Shown here in pieces: positions 1 through 9,744 of a DNA stretch of 64,000 bases. This DNA comes from Berkiella_A sp050252335 (GTDB lineage: Bacteria > Pseudomonadota > Gammaproteobacteria > Berkiellales > Berkiellaceae), in the NCBI GenBank assembly GCA_050252335.1, contig JBFWLB010000001.1, positions 1 through 64,000 of the forward strand, in the 5' to 3' direction. Numbering within the stretch: the stretch's first letter is position 1; every line of letters begins with the position of its first letter. The notes below the pieces were generated by a model. That model saw only the letters and a program-made list of their open reading frames with translations. It did no database searches and was not told where the DNA came from. A program made the translations under genes and the position numbers.

Positions 1-56
1 GCTTAAAATAGCAATTAAATACGATTTCCTTTCAAATGACCCCATATTTCACCTCC

Positions 57-128
57 CGGTTACTTTAAATATGAGGCAACGACCGTTTATTTTCCTTTTT
101 CGGTTACATTTAATATGAGGCAATTCGA
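57..128 (+). repeat. Direct repeat pair upstream of the interrupted giant gene
   Basis: Two near-identical 23-bp direct repeats begin at 57 and 101 (44 bp apart). Both read CGGTTAC, then five or six A/T bases, then AATATGAGGCAA, and differ at two positions. They lie 90-150 bp upstream of the ATG at 211, so they could be paired regulator sites. No family of regulator is assigned. Confidence 0.5.
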
Positions 129-210
129 GAGTTTTCCTCGATTGGAACTTATTTCTTGAAATTACATCTTATAGGCATGAATGTCTTGAAATAATGGTTT
201 AGATGCACCT

Positions 211-960
211 ATGTTAAATGATCAACCAATTGCAAATTCAGAACAAAACGAAATAGTCCTTCCTGCACCTGAATTGAATGAAACTGAGCGTGCAGCCTTG
301 AGTAGCTTGACAGAAGAAGAGCGAAAAAAAGTACATAATACTTATCAATCTGTTTTGGAAAAGGTCTTTGCAAAAGAAGTGTGGGATGCATTACAAGCCT
401 TGAATAAGCAATTTGCCAGCGGTGGGCGTTACGCCAGTGTATTAGAAGATCAACAGTTCTTAGCCTCTAAAGAAGGCAAGGCACTATTAGATGCTCAGGC
501 CGCAATTCAAGAAGATATCAATAATTCTCGAGAACCCAGTTATAACAATGTGATTGCTTTATGTAATGCAATGGAGCTTGCATTACAAAGTGATGCAGTA
601 AAGGCTGTAGAAGGAAAAAATAAAGCAACGCAAAAAGGCACACAGATGGCTGCGCATAATTTTTCAGAGCGAGCCTTGTCGCAAATCTATGTCATCAAGC
701 AATTTAATATTCCCAAGATTGTACAAAATCTTAATACAATAACCACAATGGGAGAGGCTCATCATACGGTTAATCGAAAAAAGAAATCTTGGTGGAGAAG
801 AGCCTTAGACAAAATCATAAAATTTTTTGGTGGCGAGATAAAAGAAGAAATTGTAGAGGCGCAACAAAGACTAGGTTCTATGCAAAAAGCGGCAACAGAA
901 GTTGCTGGACGTTATGGTGCAAAACTATTTACTGAAGGGATGAAACGAAATTTAGAATAA
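211..960 (+). CDS. N-terminal part of an interrupted giant helical protein (249 aa)
   Basis: This piece encodes 249 residues rich in Glu, Lys, Ala and Gln, with no signal peptide and no family I recognise. It ends at TAA (958-960), but the same reading frame stays open from 961 straight into the 1250-residue frame that runs to 4785. The two pieces therefore look like one gene of about 1523 sense codons with a single internal stop. No clear Shine-Dalgarno precedes the ATG at 211. Orphan helical proteins of this size are typical of secreted effectors in Legionellales, but that role is only inferred. It may be a pseudogene, a truncated product, or a readthrough case. Confidence 0.7.
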   Translation: MLNDQPIANSEQNEIVLPAPELNETERAALSSLTEEERKKVHNTYQSVLEKVFAKEVWDALQALNKQFASGGRYASVLEDQQFLASKEGKALLDAQAAIQEDINNSREPSYNNVIALCNAMELALQSDAVKAVEGKNKATQKGTQMAAHNFSERALSQIYVIKQFNIPKIVQNLNTITTMGEAHHTVNRKKKSWWRRALDKIIKFFGGEIKEEIVEAQQRLGSMQKAATEVAGRYGAKLFTEGMKRNLE

Positions 961-1032
961 GTTGCTGCCGCGGAGAAATATGAAGAAGGTGTAGAAAAGA
1001 AACAAAATGTAGAGCTAAATATTGATAGCAAA

Positions 1033-4000
1033 ATGGAAGTACTACCACCACAACCAGGTACGGTTAGACAAGTACTGGGTGGGGCTGCAAAAGTAGGTAA
1101 AAACGTGGGTGTGGCTGTAGGCAAGGCAGCTGCGCAAAAAATGGCAGAAAAAATAAGTGAAAAATTGCCAACCTTCATGTCATTTACTTCAGCAATTGAT
1201 TATGCAGCAGGTAAGGACGAAGCAACGAGGGCTTTAGATTTAAATACACAGGTAAGATCTGTGTTTGAAAATCAGGCTAAAACCATAGCCTATGATACCT
1301 TGCATAGTTTCGTTACTGAAATGTATTTGGCCTATGAGACTATTGGCAGAATGATGGAAAATCATCCGGGTATTCAAATTGATTATGAAGCATTAGGCTT
1401 TGGTCATCTTGCGCAGCCAGAATTTAAAGTTTTTATGGAAAAAATGGCACGCTCTTTGGGGTATGACATAGAGAGCTTCATGCAAAACAATCCAGATTGG
1501 GAAGCTAAACATGGACGTATGCCATTGGCTATTCATTTGATGGTCTACGCAACAGAAGAAGAAAAACAAGCTGCACGTGCTAAATTTATGGAGGGTGATG
1601 CAGAAAAAGGTATTGGCGCGCAGCAAGCAGCGACTATTTTTGCAGATGAATATAATCGTATGAATGCGGGCTCTGTTTCTGATAAAACAAAGAATGTTCA
1701 TTATAATTTATTAGTTGATAAGTCAAAGCAAGTTGTTGAGCAATTACAAACAAAAGAAAGAATGCAAAAAGCGATCTCCATCGCACTCGAGAATCTTGAG
1801 CCTAAGTTTTATGACCCCTCAAATAAAACATTCAAGACAGAGGTCTTAGGTCATCTTAAGCAGGATTTTGTGAAAAGTCTTGAAAATAATATCGCTGGAT
1901 TTTTAGCGGGACCCAAACAAGCACAGGCAGAATCTACCCATTTATGTGAAGCCATTAATCAGAGCATGTGTGATGAAATGACTAAAATGTTACAGGCGCA
2001 TTATGCGCCACAATGGGAAGAGGATCCTGCATTGGATGAATTATTGCAACCTCAAGCAACCATTTGGAATATGTTGTCTCAGAATGTTAATCAGTTAATG
2101 GGCTGGGTCTCTGAAGCAAAGCCCAGAGAAAGAGTCATTCCAGAGGCACAAAAACTTGAGCTAGATAGAGATATTGAGCGTAAACAAATTACAACAAGAA
2201 ACCAAGAATGGACACTCGCAGGTGCAGATGTTGATAAATCAGGTATGCCAAGAATGGCGAAGCAAACGATGATAAATGTCCTGCAAAAAGAGACGGAAGC
2301 TGTATGGAGAAAAGCATCCCAACGGGTGCTTCAGACGATGTTTGATAACATGGGTGGTCGTGAATTTATTCTTGAATTGAATAATAAACTGACTGAGCAA
2401 TATGCAAAAACAACCAATCCACAGACCAAAAGAGAATTGGAACAAACTTTAATGGTTTTTGCAAATGTTATTCAAGCCGGTGATTTGAAAAATTTGAAAC
2501 AGTTAAGTTTTGCTGAGTATAAATTGTTTTTTGATGGTGCTTGTCAAGCGACAAATGCCATATATGCGCAGAAATCTTTTAAAACAATTGAAGAACGGGC
2601 AGATATGTATATGTTGTCGAAAGCACTCAGCAGTGCTAAGTCTGCCTATGTGACTCCAGCTATGGCGTTGTCTGCCTATCAAAACATTTATCAAACGACC
2701 TTTGATTCGATGACAACGACTGAAATGGGTTTCATGATGCAGAAATTGTATGAGAAAGCTGGCGAAATGTGTCAGCAAATGTCGCAAGACTTTTTTTCTG
2801 GCTCGGTCGACCAATTCTCGTATTATATTGCTGAAAGAAACAAGCAAAAAGAACAAAGAGCACAAGATCCTTTATACCAAGAGCGTATACAGGAACAAGA
2901 AACTGTTGCAGAAAAGGGGATGCTTACGAAAGTATATGATACAGCTGCTATAGCCGCATATTATGCTGCCTATCCATTGATGCCTGTGACAGGTGCCTAT
3001 AAAGCAGCTTCAATAGCTACAATGTTTTCTGTAGATGTTATAAAAGCGAAAATGGCGCAACGCTCGGATGATATTAAAGATGAGAAAAGTTTTAATAAAG
3101 CGTTGGTTGATATTTGCCAAGAAACGATTCGCGAACAATCTTTTGAAGCGATGTACAAAATGGTTTCAGAACTACATGATTTATATGGCTTAATTGAAAG
3201 GGGACAACAGCATACGGATGAAAACTTACTTAAAAAATATGGTCTTGGAAACGCAAAAGATGTCAGTGCATTCTTGCACAAAGTATCAAAACATCTTGGA
3301 TTTAGAGATGTCCATGAGTTGGCAATTTCTCAGAGTTTGTCTAGAGAGGGTAGTACCCTGTATGAGAAAAAGAAAGCAGCTTTTGCCAAATTACCTGAAA
3401 CAGAAGCAGAAAAACGCGAAGATCCATTCGTTTATCTTAAAAACGACATCAGTGTAGAAAATGCAAGGCTTAATCAAGCAATAAAAAATGGAAATCTCAA
3501 TGCGGTGACACAGTATTTAGTGCTTGTATCTGCTATGGACAGTATTGTATGCGATGTACAATTGCTACAAAGAGAGACTTTGGCGGTTGATATGCTTGCA
3601 CCCAATATTGATGAAGCTGTTGGGTTTGATTCTACACAAGCTGGTTGGTGGGCTGCGATGAGAGACACAGCTCGAGAGCGCGCACAAGCCTTTGCTGTGC
3701 AGCAAGCTCAGCAGAGTGTGATGAGTAAATTGCAAGGTTCGATTGCAGTTGCAAATGAATTCGCAACGGGGTTTATTGCTTTTGCTAAAGAAGGCTTAGA
3801 CAGACATTTACAAGCGCTTCAGGCTGAGGCCATTGCCAAAAACGAAGAGGCCGAAGATGCACTCACTAAAGTTGCGAATATTCAACAGGCAAGAGCCTTT
3901 ATTGCTGAGCATAAAGATTATATTAATGATGCAACTTTACCCAAAATAGCAAAAATATTGATCTCTAAAAATGATCCTGCACTTATTCAATTCTTTGCAG

Positions 4001-4785
4001 AGATTATGAAACAATCTGATATTAGTGGGTATTCTATTAATAAGAATTTCCTGTTAAAAGCAATCCAAGAAATGTCAGGACAGAATACGCGCCATATGGC
4101 AGCTTTGATGGCGCCTTTCATTTTTGAAACAAAACCTGAATTGAATGATGAAATGGTGGCGTTAATAACGACTGCAAATAATGGAAAGTCTTCTGATATG
4201 CCAAATCCTAAATTTGGTTGGTTGCAGTATGCTGCCGATCAAGATTGGCCAAAATTATTAGAAGTAAAGGAATTGTTTATTTTCTTAGAACAGGCTTATA
4301 AAGATCAGTGGAGTCAAGCTTGGTATATCACACAAGAAATCAATGAGATTGAAGGTGAGATACGTGAGCTACCTTCTGTAGAAGAGCTTGCCAGTTTAAA
4401 AGAGCAATACAAAGAAGCAATCTTAAATTTAGAGCGCTACGAAAGTGGCTTGGCTGCTTTGCAGACACGGTTAAGAGATCAAATTGCTACACGCTATGCG
4501 AGTGTGAATGCAGAAAGATTAAATCCGTATATTGCAGAATTAACAGAACAGCTAAGACCTAAGATAATAGCCTTCAAGAGAGAAAAAGAGCATCTTGTAA
4601 AAGCAAATGAAAACTTACAGAAGATTGAAGCCTTGGTTAAAGAACAGAATCTGCAGGTAGAGAATCCATTGCGTGTTGTGCCAATAACGCCTGCACAAGA
4701 GCTGCATTCTCAGCATGTTTCTAGTACTGTAAAGCGATTAGAAAGTGATGAGTCTGAGCCAAAGCAAGACCGCCCCAAACCATAA
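1033..4785 (+). CDS. C-terminal part of the interrupted giant helical protein (1250 aa)
   Basis: This frame encodes 1250 residues, almost entirely predicted alpha helix, and is in the same frame as 211-960 with no further stop between 961 and 1033. The ATG at 1033 is simply the first Met after the stop and has no ribosome-binding site, so independent initiation is doubtful. A small-residue, Ala/Tyr-rich stretch near residues 630-675 could be membrane-associated. Residues from about 1110 to the end are strongly charged and look coiled-coil. I recognise no conserved domain. A hairpin terminator follows at once. Coding character is intact over the whole length, so the stop is either recent or tolerated. 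Confidence 0.75.
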   Translation: MEVLPPQPGTVRQVLGGAAKVGKNVGVAVGKAAAQKMAEKISEKLPTFMSFTSAIDYAAGKDEATRALDLNTQVRSVFENQAKTIAYDTLHSFVTEMYLAYETIGRMMENHPGIQIDYEALGFGHLAQPEFKVFMEKMARSLGYDIESFMQNNPDWEAKHGRMPLAIHLMVYATEEEKQAARAKFMEGDAEKGIGAQQAATIFADEYNRMNAGSVSDKTKNVHYNLLVDKSKQVVEQLQTKERMQKAISIALENLEPKFYDPSNKTFKTEVLGHLKQDFVKSLENNIAGFLAGPKQAQAESTHLCEAINQSMCDEMTKMLQAHYAPQWEEDPALDELLQPQATIWNMLSQNVNQLMGWVSEAKPRERVIPEAQKLELDRDIERKQITTRNQEWTLAGADVDKSGMPRMAKQTMINVLQKETEAVWRKASQRVLQTMFDNMGGREFILELNNKLTEQYAKTTNPQTKRELEQTLMVFANVIQAGDLKNLKQLSFAEYKLFFDGACQATNAIYAQKSFKTIEERADMYMLSKALSSAKSAYVTPAMALSAYQNIYQTTFDSMTTTEMGFMMQKLYEKAGEMCQQMSQDFFSGSVDQFSYYIAERNKQKEQRAQDPLYQERIQEQETVAEKGMLTKVYDTAAIAAYYAAYPLMPVTGAYKAASIATMFSVDVIKAKMAQRSDDIKDEKSFNKALVDICQETIREQSFEAMYKMVSELHDLYGLIERGQQHTDENLLKKYGLGNAKDVSAFLHKVSKHLGFRDVHELAISQSLSREGSTLYEKKKAAFAKLPETEAEKREDPFVYLKNDISVENARLNQAIKNGNLNAVTQYLVLVSAMDSIVCDVQLLQRETLAVDMLAPNIDEAVGFDSTQAGWWAAMRDTARERAQAFAVQQAQQSVMSKLQGSIAVANEFATGFIAFAKEGLDRHLQALQAEAIAKNEEAEDALTKVANIQQARAFIAEHKDYINDATLPKIAKILISKNDPALIQFFAEIMKQSDISGYSINKNFLLKAIQEMSGQNTRHMAALMAPFIFETKPELNDEMVALITTANNGKSSDMPNPKFGWLQYAADQDWPKLLEVKELFIFLEQAYKDQWSQAWYITQEINEIEGEIRELPSVEELASLKEQYKEAILNLERYESGLAALQTRLRDQIATRYASVNAERLNPYIAELTEQLRPKIIAFKREKEHLVKANENLQKIEALVKEQNLQVENPLRVVPITPAQELHSQHVSSTVKRLESDESEPKQDRPKP

Positions 4786-4813
4786 AGATTGACGGTTGGG
4801 GCCTCGGTTTTTT
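4770..4813 (+). terminator. Rho-independent terminator, possibly bidirectional
   Basis: CCGCCCCAAACC (4770-4781) pairs with GGTTGGGGC plus CGG (4794-4807), with small bulges, followed by six T residues (4808-4813). It overlaps the last codons of the giant gene and abuts the stop of the convergent mrcA, so it can serve both. Confidence 0.65.
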
Positions 4814-7289
4814 AAAAGAGTGATTCACCACTGCTATCTGCTTTGGGCGTCAAAGAAATGCCTCGATCCATGCCAATGCTTGGTGCAGCCCGTGAGGGCA
4901 GCGTATCTTTACGGAAGATCTCGAAGATTGCGTTTGATTGACCGGCTCTGGCAAGTAGGCCTGTTTCAGGATCAATTTTAATAGTGACCAAGCCGCGTGG
5001 TTGTTCAGCTTTGGTTTCAGGTACACCATTTAAGGCTGTGCCCATGAACTTCATCCAAATGGGTAAGGCAGCTTCTGAGCCATATTCTTTTAAGGAGCGA
5101 GGCTCATCAAAACCGACCCATACTGTTGCCACCAGTGATTGATTAAAGCCACTGTACCATGCATCCAATTTATTGTTTGTGGTACCTGTTTTGCCGGCTA
5201 AATCAGCGCGGTGTAGCGCTTTAGCGCGTTGTCCTGTGCCCGTTATAATCGCATCCTGTAAGATAGAGGTCATGATATAAGCTGTTTGTGGATCAATCGC
5301 TTTCGCTGCAGGTATCGGTGCTTCATCTGCAGGAGAGAGCATAATCATATTGTCAATTTTGTTTTTTACTTTGGGAGAAGGATCTAGCTGTGCTTCTTCT
5401 AGTAAATTGCATTCTGGGCATGCAATAGGAGAATTAGCTTTATAAATAATGTGGTTTTGGCTGTCTTCAATCCTATCTAATACATGTGCATTTACTTTGT
5501 AGCCGCCGTTTGCAAAAGACGCATAACCCGTGGCAATTTCTAAAGGAGAGAATTGTGCAGTTCCGAGTGCTAAAGAAAGTCCACGGGGGAGTCGATTTTT
5601 AGCAAAGCCAAATTTATCAAGTATTTTAATTGCTTTGTCGATACCCACGGCTTGTAAGAGTCGTATGGAGACAAGGTTTCGAGATTTGGTTAGACCGACA
5701 CGTAAGCGCGTGGGTCCATAGAAACGTCGGGAATCGTTTTGAGGTCTCCAATAGCCTTCCAAATTATCATCCATATAGACAATGGGTGCATCATTAATAA
5801 CGGAAGCCGCGGTATAACCATTTTCAAGTGCAGCGGCATATACAAAGGGCTTGAAATTAGATCCCGGTTGTCGCGTTGATTGATTCGCGCGATTGAAATT
5901 AGAAAGTGCAAAATCAAAACCACCCACCAAGGCTAAGATAGCGCCATTTTTAGGATGTAATGCTACCAATGCGCTTTGTGCTTCTGGTAATTGGCTGAAA
6001 TTCCACTCTGTATTGTTTGCTTCAACAAAAACCACGTCACCTGTTGTCACAACTTCATCGATGGATTTAGGTTTAGGCCCTAAACGTAAACTGGTAATTT
6101 GTTGCTTTGCCCATGCCATACTTTGGAATGAAACCTTGATGGTTTGATTGCTCGGTAAGAGGGCTGTAAAAAATTCAGGTTCTATGTTTAAGACGAGTGC
6201 GGGTTGCAAGCGTCCACCCGTGGGTATTGCACTTAACTTTTTTGCCCATTCAGCATGAGATAAATTATCTCCTAGGTTCCAGTGTGCAAAAGCACCACGG
6301 TAACCGTGACGTTTATCATATTCTAAGAGACCTTCTTGCACGGATAAATGCGCAAGGGTTTGAAGTTCGCTGTTGACCGTAGTGTATGCTTCAAAACCTT
6401 GGGTATAGGCTTTATTGCCATACATTTTATACACTTGTTGCCGTGCCATTTCAGCGACAAAGGGCGCTTCTACATCGACAACACGGCCATGATATTTGGC
6501 ATTCAGTGGTTTGAGGTTTGCGGCTTCAAATTCGCTTTCACTAATGAATCCGTAATGTAACATACGCTTTAATACGTGCGCACGGCGTCTGAGTGCTGCG
6601 TCTGGATTGTTGATTGGATTGATTGAAGAAGGTGCTTGAGGTAATCCAGCAAGCATGGCAATTTGATCAAGCCCTAGATTCTGAATATCGGTACCGTAAT
6701 AAACATGTGCTGCCGCTTGAACACCGTAAGCTCTTTTACCAAAATAGATTTTGTTTAGGTAAAGCTCTAAAATTTTGTCTTTAGATAATTCATTTTCGAT
6801 TTTTCGTGCGAGTAAGATTTCATGCAGTTTTCGACTGAAGGTTTTTTTACGCGTGAGGAAGAAATTTCGCGCAACCTGCATCGTAATGGTGCTTGCACCT
6901 TGTTCTTTGGTGCCCGATAAAACTAGGTGGATAGCTGCGCGCGCAAGCCCACGAACGTCAATACCGCTGTGTTGATAGAAGCGACGATCTTCTGTTGCAA
7001 GAATGGCCAACTTCATGATCTCAGGCACTTCTTCAATGAGGATGGGGGTACGTCTCTTTTCCCCATATTCGCCAATTAACTTTCCATCGGCTGTAAATAT
7101 CTTGAGTGGAACCTGTAGTTGAATATCCTCTAATACATCCACAGAGGGGAGTTGAGCATTTGTGTAAAGTATGACAACTAGCAAACAAAAGAATGCCATT
7201 GTGCCTGTGCTTACAAATACTCTGAAAAGGATACGTAGTAATATATTCATAGAAGATAGTATATAGTGATCTCTAACGTGAGTCTGCAT
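4812..7289 (-). CDS. mrcA: Penicillin-binding protein 1A (bifunctional peptidoglycan synthase)
   Basis: Class A PBP that polymerises lipid II and cross-links peptidoglycan in the periplasm. An N-terminal membrane anchor (about residues 16-42) is followed by a GT51 transglycosylase domain with the catalytic Glu in ATEDRRFYQHSGID (Glu100). The transpeptidase domain shows SxxK in QPGSNFKPF (near 478), SxN in KSRN, and KTGTT (near 699). Length (825 aa) fits the family. An alternative start at 7250 (MNILLRIL) would match family N-termini better; neither start has a clear ribosome-binding site. It is divergent from pilM, the usual gammaproteobacterial arrangement. Confidence 0.96.
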   Translation of the reverse strand: MQTHVRDHYILSSMNILLRILFRVFVSTGTMAFFCLLVVILYTNAQLPSVDVLEDIQLQVPLKIFTADGKLIGEYGEKRRTPILIEEVPEIMKLAILATEDRRFYQHSGIDVRGLARAAIHLVLSGTKEQGASTITMQVARNFFLTRKKTFSRKLHEILLARKIENELSKDKILELYLNKIYFGKRAYGVQAAAHVYYGTDIQNLGLDQIAMLAGLPQAPSSINPINNPDAALRRRAHVLKRMLHYGFISESEFEAANLKPLNAKYHGRVVDVEAPFVAEMARQQVYKMYGNKAYTQGFEAYTTVNSELQTLAHLSVQEGLLEYDKRHGYRGAFAHWNLGDNLSHAEWAKKLSAIPTGGRLQPALVLNIEPEFFTALLPSNQTIKVSFQSMAWAKQQITSLRLGPKPKSIDEVVTTGDVVFVEANNTEWNFSQLPEAQSALVALHPKNGAILALVGGFDFALSNFNRANQSTRQPGSNFKPFVYAAALENGYTAASVINDAPIVYMDDNLEGYWRPQNDSRRFYGPTRLRVGLTKSRNLVSIRLLQAVGIDKAIKILDKFGFAKNRLPRGLSLALGTAQFSPLEIATGYASFANGGYKVNAHVLDRIEDSQNHIIYKANSPIACPECNLLEEAQLDPSPKVKNKIDNMIMLSPADEAPIPAAKAIDPQTAYIMTSILQDAIITGTGQRAKALHRADLAGKTGTTNNKLDAWYSGFNQSLVATVWVGFDEPRSLKEYGSEAALPIWMKFMGTALNGVPETKAEQPRGLVTIKIDPETGLLARAGQSNAIFEIFRKDTLPSRAAPSIGMDRGISLTPKADSSGESLF

Positions 7290-7460
7290 CCCTTATGGCC
7301 ATTTACTCCCCTAAATTATTATTTTAGGTGAAAATCTTAATGACAAGTGAAGGTATGCATGAAAAAATTTGTTCGTATATTGTTTGTGACGCATCAAGTT
7401 ATTGTTCTATAACTTTGTCATAAAGCATTTCTAAATGTAAGCTGTAAGTAAGCAACTTTT

Positions 7461-7475
7461 TGATAAAGTTTATCA
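7461..7475. promoter_or_regulatory. Perfect 15-bp palindrome upstream of pilM
   Basis: TGATAAA-G-TTTATCA is a perfect 7-bp inverted repeat around one central base. It lies 47 bp upstream of the pilM start in the mrcA-pilM divergent region, where an operator would be expected. The cognate protein is unknown. Confidence 0.4.
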
Positions 7476-7521
7476 CATAACTTTTTCTTGGGCATGACAT
7501 AAAGTTTAAGGGAGTAAACGC

Positions 7522-8586
7522 GTGTTCGGCTTATTCGAGCGAAAAACGCCACCAATGGTAGGGATAGACATCAGTTCTTGCACCGTTAAATTGCTTGAAC
7601 TTAGCCAGGGGCCACAGGGCTTTCGCGTTGAAAGCTATGGTGTTGAAACCTTAGCGCCTAATGTGATGCAAGAAAAAGAAATCAAAGACATTGAAGCTGT
7701 TGGAAATGCGGTTGATCGCTTAATGAAGCGTTCACGTGCCAAATCAAAATTTGGTGCTATTTCTGTTTCTGGCTCTGCGGTTATTACGAAAGTGATACAG
7801 ATGAACGCTCACTTGAATGATCAAGAGTTGGCAACACAACTACAGTTAGAAGCAGATCGTTATATCCCCTATCCATTACAAGAAGTTTTCTTAGATTTTC
7901 AAGTATTAGGCCCTTCCAGTAAGAGCCCTGATTTAGTCGATGTATTATTAGCGGCATCGCGTGCTGAATATGTTGAGACCCGTGTTCAAGCACTCCGTTT
8001 AGGGGGGCTAACAACCAAAGTTGTTGATATTGAAGCGTATGCCATTGAACGAGCATTAAGCTTGTTGGCCCCACAACTTGAGCATGATGGTGAGAACAAG
8101 ACCATTGCGGTTGTTGATATTGGCTCTTCTATGACTACCTTAAGTGTGTTGAAAAATAAAGTGACGGTCTATACGCGCGATCAGATCTTTGGTGGAAAGC
8201 AACTCACAGAAGAAATCCAGAGACGTTATGGTTTGAGCTATGAAGAAGCAGGTCGTGCGAAAAAGCATGGTGGATTACCGGAAGATTATCAGTTGGAAGT
8301 CTTAGAACCTTTTAAAGAAGGTGTTGTGCAGCAAGTCAGTCGTTCCTTGCAATTTTTCTTTTCTTCTTCAGAATATTCAGAAATTGATCAGATTATTATG
8401 GCGGGAGGTACCGCAACTATTCCAGGTCTTGTTGAAAAAGTACAAGAGAAGCTAGGGATTCCAGCACTGCTTGCAAATCCTTTTAGCAATATGTCGATTG
8501 CCCCCAAAGTCAATTTGCCAGCATTGCAAGCCGATACAGCGGCATTGATGATTTGTTGTGGTTTAGCCATGAGGAGTTTTCAATGA
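7522..8586 (+). CDS. pilM: Type IV pilus inner-membrane platform protein PilM
   Basis: Actin-like ATPase on the cytoplasmic face of the type IV pilus machine; it binds the N-terminus of PilN. The start is GTG with AAGGGAG a few bases upstream. The opening MFGLFERKTPPMVGIDIS is the canonical PilM start with the phosphate-1 motif, and AVVDIGSSMTTLSV is the phosphate-2 motif. At 354 aa it has the usual length. It is the first gene of a tight pilMNOPQ operon, and its TGA overlaps the pilN ATG. Confidence 0.96.
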   Translation: MFGLFERKTPPMVGIDISSCTVKLLELSQGPQGFRVESYGVETLAPNVMQEKEIKDIEAVGNAVDRLMKRSRAKSKFGAISVSGSAVITKVIQMNAHLNDQELATQLQLEADRYIPYPLQEVFLDFQVLGPSSKSPDLVDVLLAASRAEYVETRVQALRLGGLTTKVVDIEAYAIERALSLLAPQLEHDGENKTIAVVDIGSSMTTLSVLKNKVTVYTRDQIFGGKQLTEEIQRRYGLSYEEAGRAKKHGGLPEDYQLEVLEPFKEGVVQQVSRSLQFFFSSSEYSEIDQIIMAGGTATIPGLVEKVQEKLGIPALLANPFSNMSIAPKVNLPALQADTAALMICCGLAMRSFQ

Positions 8587-9164
8587 CCACGCATATTAAT
8601 TTATTACCCTGGCGTGAAGAGTTAAAAGAGACAAGAAAGAAAGAATTTCTAGTGCTCTTGGGTAGTGCTTCAATGGTTGCTGTTCTTTTGATAGTGATTA
8701 TGCATCTTACTATAAAAGCATCTATCAATTTTCAGATGGGGAACAATGAATTGTTACGCACTGAGATTGTGCTACTTGATAAGAAAATTGAATTGATTAA
8801 AGGCTTACAAAAAGAGAAAGAGAAATTACTTGCAAGAATGCAAATCATTCAGGAGTTGCAAACCAATAGACCCCATATTGTTCGCTTGTTTGATGGTATT
8901 GCGCGCACGGTACCAGAAGGATTGTATTTAACGTCCATTACGCGAAGCGACACAAAAATTCTTTTGGATGGTAAAGCAGAATCTAATACACGTGTATCGA
9001 CTTTTATGCGCAATATAGAGGCATACACATGGTTAAAGAGACCTAACTTAAACCTTATTCAAGCAGATGAAAAGATAGAAAAGGGTAAATACATAGGCTT
9101 TAATTTAGAAGCGGTGCAAGTTGTAGAGGAGCCGGTGGATCACGATGAACCTAAACCTCAATGA
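8583..9164 (+). CDS. pilN: Type IV pilus assembly protein PilN
   Basis: Inner-membrane bitopic protein of the pilus alignment subcomplex. The start is ATG 8583, overlapping the pilM stop as ATGA and preceded by GAGGAG; it gives the canonical MTTHINLLPWRE that docks into PilM. A frame extended to 8553 exists but has no support. One transmembrane helix (about residues 19-42) is followed by a coiled coil and a periplasmic ferredoxin-like domain. Length is 193 aa. It overlaps pilO by 20 bp. Confidence 0.95.
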   Translation: MTTHINLLPWREELKETRKKEFLVLLGSASMVAVLLIVIMHLTIKASINFQMGNNELLRTEIVLLDKKIELIKGLQKEKEKLLARMQIIQELQTNRPHIVRLFDGIARTVPEGLYLTSITRSDTKILLDGKAESNTRVSTFMRNIEAYTWLKRPNLNLIQADEKIEKGKYIGFNLEAVQVVEEPVDHDEPKPQ

Positions 9165-9744
9165 ATTAGATATCAATGACATTGGGAATTGGCCTTGGGT
9201 TGCCAAGGGCATTATGATTCTCTTTATTACGCTTTCAATGATTGCCTTGGGTGTTTGGTTTGATACTAAAAAACAATTAACAGCCTTAGAACAATATGAA
9301 AAAGAAGAGCAAACGCTTAAGCAGACTTTTGAATACAAGCAGCAGCAAGCAGCAAATTTAGAGGCTTATCAAGAACAAATGAAGATGATGAAAGCTTCTT
9401 TTGGCGCCTTACTTCGTCAATTGCCTGAAAAAACAGAAGTGCCAGGTTTATTAGAAGATATTTCACATCAAGGACTTGCAACAGGTTTAGAGTTTCGTAC
9501 GATACGACTCTTGCCAGAAAAAGAAATTGATTTCTATGTGGAGCTTCCTATAGAAATAGCGGTGATTGGTACCTATCATCAATTTGCAGAATTTGTTTCA
9601 AACATTGCTTCTTTGCCACGTATTGTGACTTTGCATGATTTTGTCATTAAACGTCTTTCTAATGAAGATACCAATGAAAGATTAATGATGAATATTACAG
9701 CAAAGACTTATCGGTATACGGCAGAAGGAGAGTTGGATGATTAG
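9145..9744 (+). CDS. pilO: Type IV pilus assembly protein PilO
   Basis: Inner-membrane partner of PilN, forming the periplasmic heterodimer of the alignment complex. It shows the family pattern: a short cytoplasmic tail, one transmembrane segment (about residues 18-42), a coiled coil (about 45-90) and a C-terminal ferredoxin-like domain; 199 aa. The start at 9145 lies inside pilN and the stop overlaps pilP, indicating translational coupling. Confidence 0.94.
   Translation: MNLNLNELDINDIGNWPWVAKGIMILFITLSMIALGVWFDTKKQLTALEQYEKEEQTLKQTFEYKQQQAANLEAYQEQMKMMKASFGALLRQLPEKTEVPGLLEDISHQGLATGLEFRTIRLLPEKEIDFYVELPIEIAVIGTYHQFAEFVSNIASLPRIVTLHDFVIKRLSNEDTNERLMMNITAKTYRYTAEGELDD

Noticed and set aside
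1..20. TTAA-12-TTAA pattern (also near 50330-50355) resembling a PmrA box upstream of effector-like genes
   Set aside because: The known PmrA half-sites repeat with an 11-bp period; these have 12 and lack the full half-site. Such pairs occur by chance in AT-rich DNA.
4796..4981. Short plus-strand frame within the end of mrcA, and many similar frames opposite real genes
   Set aside because: They lie antisense to or within well-supported genes and show no family signature or ribosome-binding site.
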